From Bacteroidales bacterium (lineage in GTDB: Bacteria > Bacteroidota > Bacteroidia > Bacteroidales > JAAYJT01): DNA of 64,000 nucleotides. The notes below the pieces were generated by a model. That model saw only the letters and a list, made by a program, of their open reading frames with translations. It was not told where the DNA came from and made no database searches. The stretch's first letter is position 1; every line of letters begins with the position of its first letter. Below are positions 34,361-42,211 of this stretch, in pieces. The position numbers and the translations under genes were made by a program. The stretch spans positions 1 through 64,000 of the forward strand of contig JACZJK010000005.1 in NCBI GenBank assembly GCA_014860575.1. Direction: 5' to 3'.

Positions 34361-36166
34361 ATGAAAAACCGAATCTTTTTCCTGTTTATCCCCATCATCT
34401 CTGTAATGCTTTTTATAAGCGCCTGTAAAAAAGAAGACTCCGAAATGACTTTTGATGCCATTGTAAAAGATGGAGGCGATATGACTCCTGCAAAAAACTC
34501 CGAGGAGATAACCGAAGAGGAAGATTTTACCGATATCATCAACGGTGAAGTTTGGAATTGTACAGTTACCACTTACAATGCACTGGCTCCCGGTGGTGGT
34601 GATAATGGATTCCCCTTGTTCAACCCCAATGCCTCGGTAATTTATCCGGGCAGTTTGTTACAAGGTAATTCACTTAAAAAGGCAACCCCTGATGTTATAG
34701 CTGTGAATCGTGCCGGAGGAACCATTTCTTATGACCTTGTCAATGGCAATATCTCATCTTATTTTAATGTTGAGAAGGTCTCAAAAAGCTCAATACAAAA
34801 TGCCATGAACCAGATCATTGCCAGTTCACCTCCCGATTTGCCGGCAAATTTCGTTTTCAATTATAGCCAGGTACAAAGCGAACGTGCACTCGCCCTAAAA
34901 CTGGGCATTGATTACGAGTCGGCATTTACGAGTATCAGCGGAAGTTTTGGGTTCAGTTCGGGTTCAAGTCTGAACCGCATAGTGGTCGAACTGAACCAAA
35001 GTTTTTTCACCATGAGTTTTGATATTCCAACCAGTCTGGAAGGATTGTTTGCACCCGATGTTACACCTGCTGACCTGGCCCGCTATGTTCAAGCCGGCAA
35101 TCCGGCAACTTACATTTCGGATGTTACTTACGGAAGGATCTACTACATGCTCATTGAATCCACCTCGTCGTATACAGAAATGGAATCTGCGGTAAGCGCT
35201 TCTTTCAGCGGTATTGTGGCTTCAGCAAATGCGGATATATCGGGACACTCGCTAAACACATTAAGTAATCTCAAAATTAAAGTGATGGCTTTTGGTGGGG
35301 AGGCAACCACTACCATGCTCACTGTGGGTGAAACAAATTTAAACAACCTGGTGCAGTTATTGGCCGAGTCCACCACTATATCAACCGGGGTTCCCATCAG
35401 CTATGTGGTTCGAAGCGTTTACAATAACCAAATCGTTAGTGTGCAACTTGCTACTGAATATGATGTTACAGAGTGTTCCCCGGCAGCCCCTGGAGGAGAA
35501 CCGCCATATACTGCCCATTGGCGGGGAAATGTGCTTTCAAAAATGGGTCCGGTCGGTGCAGCGTTTTCAGGTGAAGGCACCGAATTTTACCTCATCAACA
35601 TGGCAGGCGACCAATACATGGTGAGCAATGTTGGTTCTTTGGAAGGGCCGTTTCCTATAAGCAATTTGGGTACTGGCACACCACCTTTCAACATTGGTGC
35701 AGCTTGCCGGATTGATGGGAATCAGTCTACAGATGGCTGGGTCATGATTATTGATGTGACTGGTTCGCAGTATTCTTACCTGACCGGTTCAGGAGCCTGG
35801 AGTACACAAGTCACACCGATTTCGAACCTGGCCGTTGGAAATAATCCTTTTGCGATCAATGGAATTGGAGCATTGCTATTCAGATATGTGGATCCTAATG
35901 GACCTTCTCAACGATGGGTGTTTAACAAGGATGGCACCCATTATTCCCTCTATAGCAATAACCCGAATAGCTTTGGTAATGTGACTCAAACAGCAGGTTC
36001 AACATGGTATCTGCCTTTTACACCTGAGAGAGTCGGCGCCGGAATAGGGTTTTTCCTGGGTGTTAATCGCTTTTTTATCTTGTTTGATCATACCGGAACT
36101 CAATACGCAGTGCATGGACCTTTATATGGAGCAGGACAAGAAAGCATAGGGCCGTTTGATCTTTGA
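34361..36166 (+). CDS. CDC-like pore-forming lipoprotein with hemopexin-like C-terminal repeats
   Basis: A 601-residue lipoprotein with a signal peptide nearly identical to that of its upstream paralogue (FISACKKED at the lipobox). The core (about 60-370) is CDC-like: EVWNCTVTT, GSLLQGNSL, the YSQVQSERALALKLGIDYES segment, a Ser/Gly-rich helix region, and VTYGR (Tyr257-Arg259) followed by IYYMLIESTSSYTEM. No undecapeptide. The C-terminal 220 residues contain four copies of a hydrophobic-x-x-G-x-x-Y strand motif (INMAGDQY, IDVTGSQY, FNKDGTHY, FDHTGTQY) about 45-50 residues apart, resembling a four-bladed hemopexin propeller. It is probably the partner component of the first CDCL protein. Confidence 0.82.
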   Translation: MKNRIFFLFIPIISVMLFISACKKEDSEMTFDAIVKDGGDMTPAKNSEEITEEEDFTDIINGEVWNCTVTTYNALAPGGGDNGFPLFNPNASVIYPGSLLQGNSLKKATPDVIAVNRAGGTISYDLVNGNISSYFNVEKVSKSSIQNAMNQIIASSPPDLPANFVFNYSQVQSERALALKLGIDYESAFTSISGSFGFSSGSSLNRIVVELNQSFFTMSFDIPTSLEGLFAPDVTPADLARYVQAGNPATYISDVTYGRIYYMLIESTSSYTEMESAVSASFSGIVASANADISGHSLNTLSNLKIKVMAFGGEATTTMLTVGETNLNNLVQLLAESTTISTGVPISYVVRSVYNNQIVSVQLATEYDVTECSPAAPGGEPPYTAHWRGNVLSKMGPVGAAFSGEGTEFYLINMAGDQYMVSNVGSLEGPFPISNLGTGTPPFNIGAACRIDGNQSTDGWVMIIDVTGSQYSYLTGSGAWSTQVTPISNLAVGNNPFAINGIGALLFRYVDPNGPSQRWVFNKDGTHYSLYSNNPNSFGNVTQTAGSTWYLPFTPERVGAGIGFFLGVNRFFILFDHTGTQYAVHGPLYGAGQESIGPFDL

Positions 36167-36189
36167 GCATTCTTGTAATTGCTGATTTG

Positions 36190-36248
36190 ATTGAGGCTGT
36201 CTCAAAAGGTGGAATTTTGTTATCCTTAAGTTTTGAGACAGCCTCAAT
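36190..36248 (+). repeat. 18-bp perfect inverted repeat (terminator or repeat element)
   Basis: ATTGAGGCTGTCTCAAAA (36190-36207) and its complement (36231-36248) lie just after the second CDCL gene and before the CHAT gene. The core is shared with the element at 25626-25761. It probably stops or reduces transcription into the CHAT gene. Confidence 0.8.
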
Positions 36249-36250
36249 TA

Positions 36251-36264
36251 TTTGTTGCAACAAA
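36251..36264. promoter_or_regulatory. 14-bp palindrome upstream of the CHAT gene
   Basis: TTTGTTGCAACAAA is a perfect palindrome between the hairpin and the CHAT start codon at 36282. It could be an operator; no supporting partner site was seen. Confidence 0.35.
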
Positions 36265-36281
36265 CAATAACTTACAATTGC

Positions 36282-39200
36282 ATGTTCTATTCAATCATGA
36301 GCCGAAGTTTTCTGATATTCATTATAGTACTTGCTTTTTGTTCAGCTATGAACCCCGCGCAAGCACAATCAGCCTCAGAATTATATGACCAGGCCAATGA
36401 ACTCTATGACGAAGGGCGTTACAAAGAAGCCGAAAAGCTATTTCTGAAAGTTTTAGAGTTATTCGAAAACCAGTATGGCCGCGAACACAAAGAAACGCTC
36501 AGGCCAATCAACCGGCTGGGAAGAACGTATAGCCAGCTCAGGGAAAACGAAAAAGCTTTGCATTATTTACAGGAAGCATTTGGTATCGCACAAAAGCTTT
36601 ATGGTTCAGAAAGTGCTGAAGCAGCTTATCGTTTGATTGATATCGGCCATGTTTACTCCCAGTTGTATGAACCGGATAAAGCCAATAAAACCTACAACCA
36701 GGCATTGAAACTCTTCAAGAAATTGTTTGGCAAAGTAAGTTCAAAAACGGCCAATGTATTGATGAATATTGGTTCGGCATATCAAAAAAAAGGTGATTAT
36801 CTTGATGCTGAACGATATTACCTCAGGGCGTTTGAGATTTTTAGCAAGGTTTCAGAACCCGGCAGCGAGGATTTCAACCGCATTTACAGCAATATGGGCT
36901 ATATATACCGCAAAAAGGGCGACCTCGAAAAAGCCCTTGATTTTGGCCAGAAAGCGCTGGAGATTAAACTTAAAAATTACGAACCTACACATCCTAGTGT
37001 TGGGAAATACTACCGCAATATTGGGCGGGTGTATGAGGAAATGAACCGTATGGAGGAAGCGCTGCCTTATATGCAAAAGGCTTTGGAAATTTCTGAATCA
37101 TCACTAGGTAATGACCACCCGCATACTGCCGGCGCCTATGGCGAAGTGGCGCATATTCATGCCGCAATGAGGCAATATGATACTGCGCTCCGGATTTATC
37201 AGCGGAGCATCCAATTGCTTGAGAACACTCTGCCTGCCGATCATCCCTATGTGGTTGCCGGTTATTTTAACATTGCTACGGTTTACAATGAATTGGGTTT
37301 ACTGAAAAAAGCGCTTGAGTATTACCATGTTGCCCTTCAAAAGCTTCTATCGCGAACCTTTCGCCCCGGAAATCTGGTTGCGCAGGCATACAGGGATTTG
37401 GCGTCGGTTCATTTCCGGATAAATGAGTTCGATTCTGCATTAATCTATTGTCAGCGGGGGTTGGAAGCAATTGCAACCAATTTCGTTTTTCAGGATGGCG
37501 AGTATTTTGCGAACCCATCCATTGCCGAAGTGCAGGCGCAGATTGAATTTCTTGGAATACTCGGTCTGAAAGCAGAGCTGCTTGAAGAACTCTATAATTT
37601 AAAAAGCAGCGAAATCACGAATCTTGAGGAAGCTTTAAATACAACATTGCTGGCCGTTCAACTGATTGAAGACATGAGGCTTGGCTATCAGTCGGAATCT
37701 TCACGTCAATATCTTAGCAGTGGTACTTCAGGAATTTTTAAAACAGGAGTGAGGGTTGCGATGCAGCTTTACCAGGAAACCGGCAACAAAAAATACCTGT
37801 GGCAGGCGTTTGGATTGTCAGAAAAGAGCAAGGCAATTATTTTATGGCGAAGTATGAACGAAAGTTCAGCAATCGGCGCTGCCGGTCTCCCGGAATCTGA
37901 AAGAGAAGCCATTGCGAACCTTGAGCAACGGTTCGCAATACTTGAAGAAGAAGTGGCACAATTTGATGAGGGAGTGGAAAATGACATTAACTCAGCCGTA
38001 AGAAGTGAACTTTTTAATGTAAAACTGGAATATGACAAACTCATCAAATCCCTTGAAAAAACTTACCCCGACTTTTATGAATTACGCTATGCACCGCCTG
38101 TTGTAACCCAGGAAAACTTGATAAGAAAAATAAACGGTTCACAATTGGCTGTACTGAGCTATTTTTATGATGATACAGCAATGTATATTTTCCTTTTCGA
38201 TAAGGACGGATTGAAAGGATATGCACAACCACTGATTAGTAATTTCACCAATACAATCACTTCCATCAGGGAGTTTGACCTCAGCGATCTGCTGGGCATG
38301 AATTCTGGAGCTGACAGGCTCGCATATCTTCAGCAATTAAATGATCTTTATATGCTATTGGTTGAACCGGTTCGCAACAGGCTAGCTGAACAGTCAAATC
38401 TACTAATAATACCCCATGGTATTTTAAATTATCTGCCCTTCGAAATGCTTATTGAAAGGGTTGATGGCAGCGATTTCAGACAACAGCCTTACCTGATCCA
38501 TGATTTTACTATCCAATATGCATGGTCTGCGGCACTCTGGGCAAAAGAAATACAACCTGCTACTGCATCACGGCTTTCTTTTGCAGGTTTTGCACCTTCA
38601 TTTGCCTTTAGCGAATCTGAACCGGGGTCGGAAAATACTTATCGCTCTACCCTGGCAAATCTCACCTTTTCATCACAAGAAATTAAGGATGCTCAAAAGA
38701 TGTTGGGCGGCAAGGTGTTCATTGATGAAGTCGCCACAAAAAGCTCTTTCCGCCTCTACGCTCCTGCAAGTCGGGTTCTTCACCTTGCTACACATGCCAT
38801 AGTCAATAATGAAAAGTATCTTAAATCGGGCCTGTCATTCGCGGTTGAAAATGGTTCAGAAAAAGATGATTTTCTTTATGCTTACGAGATTTATAACCTG
38901 AAGCTTTCAGCCGAGATGGCTGTGATGAGCGCCTGTAATACAGGATTCGGGAAAATTGCCGAAGGCGAAGGTGTGATGAGCCTGGGAAGGGCATTTTTTT
39001 ATGCAGGCTGCAAAAGTATAATTATGAGCCAGTGGCTGGCTAACGACCGCACAACCTACGAGTTGATGGATAATTTTTACCAGAAAATTGTTGAGGGTCA
39101 AACCAAAGATCAGGCGCTTCGCAATGCGAAAATCGAACACCTTACAAACGCTGATGCGCTTACTGCCCACCCATATTTTTGGGCCGGAATGATTGCTGTT

Positions 39201-39311
39201 GGAGATATGCGTCCTTTAACACAAGAACAAACTATATATAAATGGATTTGGATTTTTGCAGCACTTGTGCTTGGCGGGTTGATGATACTGGTTTTTAAAC
39301 GCCGGTTTTAG
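36282..39311 (+). CDS. TPR-CHAT domain cysteine protease, membrane anchored
   Basis: A 1009-residue protein: signal sequence (SRSFLIFIIVLAFCSAMNPA), at least eight TPR units to about residue 430 (for example SASELYDQANELYDEGRYKE and YSNMGYIYRKKGDLEKALDF), a helical linker, then a C-terminal CHAT protease domain. The catalytic His838 is in LHLATHA and Cys885 in SACNTG; GRAFFYAGCKSIIMSQW is also typical. A last helix (WIWIFAALVLGGLMILVF) and KRRF anchor it in the inner membrane with the protease in the periplasm. ATG 36297 is an alternative start. It sits between CDCL pore-former genes and the ECF/anti-sigma pair, so substrates could be the CDCL proteins or the anti-sigma factor (inference). 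Confidence 0.87.
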   Translation: MFYSIMSRSFLIFIIVLAFCSAMNPAQAQSASELYDQANELYDEGRYKEAEKLFLKVLELFENQYGREHKETLRPINRLGRTYSQLRENEKALHYLQEAFGIAQKLYGSESAEAAYRLIDIGHVYSQLYEPDKANKTYNQALKLFKKLFGKVSSKTANVLMNIGSAYQKKGDYLDAERYYLRAFEIFSKVSEPGSEDFNRIYSNMGYIYRKKGDLEKALDFGQKALEIKLKNYEPTHPSVGKYYRNIGRVYEEMNRMEEALPYMQKALEISESSLGNDHPHTAGAYGEVAHIHAAMRQYDTALRIYQRSIQLLENTLPADHPYVVAGYFNIATVYNELGLLKKALEYYHVALQKLLSRTFRPGNLVAQAYRDLASVHFRINEFDSALIYCQRGLEAIATNFVFQDGEYFANPSIAEVQAQIEFLGILGLKAELLEELYNLKSSEITNLEEALNTTLLAVQLIEDMRLGYQSESSRQYLSSGTSGIFKTGVRVAMQLYQETGNKKYLWQAFGLSEKSKAIILWRSMNESSAIGAAGLPESEREAIANLEQRFAILEEEVAQFDEGVENDINSAVRSELFNVKLEYDKLIKSLEKTYPDFYELRYAPPVVTQENLIRKINGSQLAVLSYFYDDTAMYIFLFDKDGLKGYAQPLISNFTNTITSIREFDLSDLLGMNSGADRLAYLQQLNDLYMLLVEPVRNRLAEQSNLLIIPHGILNYLPFEMLIERVDGSDFRQQPYLIHDFTIQYAWSAALWAKEIQPATASRLSFAGFAPSFAFSESEPGSENTYRSTLANLTFSSQEIKDAQKMLGGKVFIDEVATKSSFRLYAPASRVLHLATHAIVNNEKYLKSGLSFAVENGSEKDDFLYAYEIYNLKLSAEMAVMSACNTGFGKIAEGEGVMSLGRAFFYAGCKSIIMSQWLANDRTTYELMDNFYQKIVEGQTKDQALRNAKIEHLTNADALTAHPYFWAGMIAVGDMRPLTQEQTIYKWIWIFAALVLGGLMILVFKRRF

Positions 39312-39387
39312 TTTTTATTGAATTTTTTCAGAACCCTGCTGACCCCAGATTTGTGGCTTTCTACAATTCAATATATTTGAAATCTTT

Positions 39388-40152
39388 TCAGTTCAATTCA
39401 GATATTAATTCACGGCTTTCCGAGTATTGAAATTCTCCGGGCTTTATTTCTTTCAGTATTTCAAGCGCTTTGTTTTCATCCTTTGCAGCTATGTATGCCA
39501 GCGCCAAATACCAACGACTTTGTTCCACAAATAAATGGCCCGGGGTTTCCAGTAACTCTTCAAATATAATAATGGCATTTGAAGAATCGTTTGCGCCTAA
39601 TAAGGATAATGCATAGTAAAATCTGTAAGAAAATTGTCCTGGCTCATGGTTCATTAACTGAATGAATGCATCAGAAGCAAGCGTATAATTGCCATCAGAG
39701 TATTGCTGAACAGCAAGGTTTATTAACGATGCATGGCCGGAAGTATCAGCTTCAGAACGCTGGTTCAACACCATAGGGTAAGGCTTAAAATGCTGTGTAA
39801 ACAATTGTTTGCCGGTAATTTCTTCGCTGGTGACAAAGAACAGCTGCCATGTAAAAAAGATAATAGCCAGGGATGCCGCAATCGCAAGAACAATCCGGGC
39901 ATTCATGCTGATTAAGGCGCTCCTTTTCTCTTTTGATGAGAGCTGCCAGTTAGCATCGGTTTCATGCAAGGCATCCAGGAACTTTTGAAGTTTTTCACTT
40001 TTAAGCGCATCAGCTAAATCTTTGTGAAGTTTGAGTTCATCAACAAATGCCTTGTCTTTGCTAAGCTGCTGTTCAAATGCACGACGTTGATCCTCAGGCA
40101 TTTCGTTTGCGAGATATTTCTCAATGAGTGCGTATTTTTCACTTTTATCCAT
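39388..40152 (-). CDS. Anti-sigma factor-like membrane protein with periplasmic TPR domain
   Basis: A 254-residue protein. Residues 1-80 are a charged cytoplasmic segment (IEKYLANEMPEDQRRAFEQQ) of the zinc-finger-lacking anti-sigma style common in this phylum. One membrane helix at about 86-106 (IVLAIAASLAIIFFTWQLFF) is followed by periplasmic TPR-like helices (LINLAVQQYSDGNYTLASDA, RWYLALAYIAAKDENKALEI). It follows the ECF sigma gene by 55 bases. It likely holds the sigma factor at the membrane until a periplasmic signal acts; that function is inferred. Confidence 0.78.
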   Translation of the reverse strand: MDKSEKYALIEKYLANEMPEDQRRAFEQQLSKDKAFVDELKLHKDLADALKSEKLQKFLDALHETDANWQLSSKEKRSALISMNARIVLAIAASLAIIFFTWQLFFVTSEEITGKQLFTQHFKPYPMVLNQRSEADTSGHASLINLAVQQYSDGNYTLASDAFIQLMNHEPGQFSYRFYYALSLLGANDSSNAIIIFEELLETPGHLFVEQSRWYLALAYIAAKDENKALEILKEIKPGEFQYSESRELISELN

Positions 40153-40207
40153 AATTATGGATTTGTATTTTTAATGATATTGATTTTTTTGGATCGGGTT
40201 GAAATGC

Positions 40208-40756
40208 TCATTCAGCGTTATTTAACTCCTCAAACAATGGATCGTCCTGTATTGCCGAAATCAATCGTTCCTTGCATTTGAATTTAGCTTTTTTTATGTA
40301 GCCTTCACTCGTGTTTAGTCTCAGTGCAATTTCAGCAAAAGGTATTTTATTGAAAAACATACCCAGCAGTTTCCGACAATTCTCGCTCAGCTTGTTAAAG
40401 TGCGTTATAAACAAGCGGTTGCGATCCGTTTGAGCGATTTGTTCAGGCAGATCATTTTCTTCGGCTTCCACTTCTATTCCGTCCAGCGCTGATGTCTGGT
40501 GGTTTTTGCTATCTCTCAGTCGCGTGAGCCAAAGGTTCCGGCAAACAATCCTCAAAAAACTCTTTAGCGTACATGTTAATATAAAATCTCCGTTTTCAAG
40601 TTTTAGAAAAAGTGCAATCAAAGCTTCCTGAAACAAATCTCTAGCGTCATCCTCTGAACCATTATTCTCCTGCACCCATGCAATCACCGATGGCAATACC
40701 AAGTCATACACCTTTCGCACAGCATTGCTTTCAGATCTTGACAAACCTTCGAGCAT
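40208..40756 (-). CDS. ECF RNA polymerase sigma factor (start corrected)
   Basis: 182 residues from ATG 40756. Region 2 (VYDLVLPSVIAWVQENNGSE, DDARDLFQEALIALFLKL) and region 4 (LSENCRKLLGMFFNKIPFAE, IALRLNTSEGYIKKAKFKCK) identify an ECF factor. The frame can begin 13 codons earlier (40795), but that ATG lies inside the -10 block GCTATATG of the promoter motif, so it would not be within the transcript. The start MLEGLSRSES also fits the usual ECF N-terminus. The shared promoter upstream of both CDCL genes makes it their likely regulator and its own. Confidence 0.85.
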   Translation of the reverse strand: MLEGLSRSESNAVRKVYDLVLPSVIAWVQENNGSEDDARDLFQEALIALFLKLENGDFILTCTLKSFLRIVCRNLWLTRLRDSKNHQTSALDGIEVEAEENDLPEQIAQTDRNRLFITHFNKLSENCRKLLGMFFNKIPFAEIALRLNTSEGYIKKAKFKCKERLISAIQDDPLFEELNNAE

Positions 40757-40792
40757 TTCATGATCGGGATTGTTGGCGGCGATTATCTTAAA

Positions 40793-40821
40793 CATATAGC
40801 ATTCGGTTCAGAAAGGTTACC
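40793..40821 (-). promoter_or_regulatory. Autoregulatory ECF promoter
   Basis: On the minus strand GGTAACC (40821-40815), 14 bases, GCTATATG (40800-40793). This is identical in both blocks and in spacing to the promoters of the two CDCL genes. It overlaps the upstream in-frame ATG, which argues for the start at 40756. Confidence 0.7.
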
Positions 40822-40971
40822 TTGTTGGTAAAGAACAATTTTACCTGCCCGGGGTTCATGTGTTTCATAAAGTTAAATCAATTGAGAACAATATAATTGC
40901 AGCAGTATTGTAACCTGTGAAACCAAAGCAGCGTCAAAACGGGCAGAAACATAACTTAAAACACATTGATC

Positions 40972-41301
40972 ATGGAAGGAGTATTTGTTCCCCTCGGATT
41001 TTTTGCAATGGTAGTTGCAATTGTTTATTTGCGCCAAAGAAAGCTTGAACGCTTTTTAATTATTGAAAAAGGCTTGGATCCCGCTATGTTTGATACGCAT
41101 AGACCTTTCAACACCCGATCGTTGAAATGGGGAATAATGCTTGTGGGATTGGGATTAGGGATGCTTATCGCCAATATTCTGGCCCGCACAGTATATTTTC
41201 GTGTGGAAGAGGCTTATTTTTCAATGCTTTTCCTTTTTGGGGGTACCAGTTTGCTGATCTATTATTTTATTGATCGCAAACGGAAGAATGGGCTCACATA
41301 G
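40972..41301 (+). CDS. Small membrane protein of the DUF6249 type
   Basis: A 109-residue protein with three hydrophobic segments: VFVPLGFFAMVVAIVYL, a middle pair-forming segment WGIMLVGLGLGMLIANILA, and FSMLFLFGGTSLLIYYFI. Between the first two is a charged loop RQRKLERFLIIEKGLDP, which I associate with DUF6249. The start is ATG 40972; an upstream TTG would add two residues. It is divergent from the ECF sigma gene, a position where such genes often occur in this phylum. Function unknown. Confidence 0.7.
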   Translation: MEGVFVPLGFFAMVVAIVYLRQRKLERFLIIEKGLDPAMFDTHRPFNTRSLKWGIMLVGLGLGMLIANILARTVYFRVEEAYFSMLFLFGGTSLLIYYFIDRKRKNGLT

Positions 41302-41322
41302 AATAAGTGTATTGGCCCCGGT

Positions 41323-41889
41323 TCAGATTAACTGATAGGTGTGAACCGGGATGTAAACAGGTCCTTCGCGGTGGAGGATGCTTTCGAAAAGAATGAGTTC
41401 ATGAATAGTCTGGCGGCCTGATTTGTGCTCACGATATTTGTCCAGCACTTCTTGGTAATTTTTTTTGTTTTTAATTTCCTTGATCCGCCCGATTGTAAGA
41501 TGAGGTACAAAGTTCTGCCGGTCAGGAAAAATACCAATCGTTTTCAATTGCCTGCCCGCTTCATGAAATAATGTTTGCATTGCATTTCCATCTTCTATTC
41601 CGAACCAGATGACGCGAGGTTCGTACCGGCTGCCAAACATGCCGGTATTTTTTATTTCCAGGCCAAAGGTTTTAATTGTAGAGCACGCTTGTTTCAGACA
41701 TTTATCAATGTCAGGAATTTGTGAAGTTAAGGTTTCACCAAAAAACTTTATGGTAAGATGCATAGTAGCAGGGTTCACCCAGGTAATGCGTTCATTTCGT
41801 AAAGCGGATTTTATCTGGTTGTAGATTTTGAGAAATTCATCTGAAGGATGAATCTTAATTGCAGCAAACAGGCGTTTGGTATTTTGCAT
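41323..41889 (-). CDS. thpR: RNA 2',3'-cyclic phosphodiesterase
   Basis: A 188-residue 2H phosphoesterase. Both His-x-Thr-x motifs are present: MHLTIKFFGET near residue 45 and PHLTIGRIKE near 130. The N-terminal KRLFAAIKIHPSDEF is typical. The enzyme opens RNA 2',3'-cyclic phosphates to 2'-phosphates; its cellular role is uncertain. It is a single gene in minus orientation ahead of tRNA-Ala. Confidence 0.9.
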   Translation of the reverse strand: MQNTKRLFAAIKIHPSDEFLKIYNQIKSALRNERITWVNPATMHLTIKFFGETLTSQIPDIDKCLKQACSTIKTFGLEIKNTGMFGSRYEPRVIWFGIEDGNAMQTLFHEAGRQLKTIGIFPDRQNFVPHLTIGRIKEIKNKKNYQEVLDKYREHKSGRQTIHELILFESILHREGPVYIPVHTYQLI

Positions 41890-42027
41890 GGTTAGCGTTG
41901 AAAGTGTTAATCAGCGAAATTAGCAAATGATTCCGCATCCGGATAATAGATCTCATGATCTTGAGAAACAATAAAGCCATCCCGGTATTTTATCTATTTA
42001 AAAACTTCATCCGAAAAACAATTTTTC

Positions 42028-42035
42028 TATCTTTG
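42028..42035 (+). promoter_or_regulatory. -7 promoter element of tRNA-Ala
   Basis: TATCTTTG matches TAnnTTTG and lies 18 bases before the tRNA. The -33 element is weak (ACTTC near 42004). Confidence 0.55.
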
Positions 42036-42053
42036 CGCCCTCAAACCCTGAAA

Positions 42054-42127
42054 GGGGCGTTAGCTCAGTTGGCTAGAGCGTTAGACTGGCAGTCTAAAGG
42101 TAAGGGGTTCGACTCCCCTACGCTCCA
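42054..42127 (+). tRNA. tRNA-Ala (anticodon GGC)
   Basis: Acceptor GGGGCGT/ACGCTCC includes the G3-U70 pair that marks alanine identity. Anticodon stem TTAGA/TCTAA with loop CTGGCAG, T arm AGGGG-TTCGACT-CCCCT, discriminator A. CCA is not encoded. Confidence 0.96.
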
Positions 42128-42136
42128 CGAATTAGC

Positions 42137-42174
42137 AATAAAGGCCTGTATTTCGTTAAAATACAGGCCTTTAT
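42137..42174 (+). terminator. Terminator of tRNA-Ala
   Basis: A perfect 17-bp stem (AATAAAGGCCTGTATTT and its complement) with a 4-base loop, ten bases after the tRNA. The stem ends in TTTATT. It also lies downstream of the AOR gene on the other strand and could serve both. Confidence 0.85.
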
Positions 42175-42211
42175 TAATGTGCTCTCATCTGATTATTGAT
42201 CTAGTAGAAAA

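Noticed and set aside
34361..36166. Gasdermin-like identity for the second pore-former, because a CHAT protease is adjacent
   Set aside because: Its size, lipobox and VTYGR motif match the CDC-like family; bacterial gasdermins are much shorter cytoplasmic proteins.
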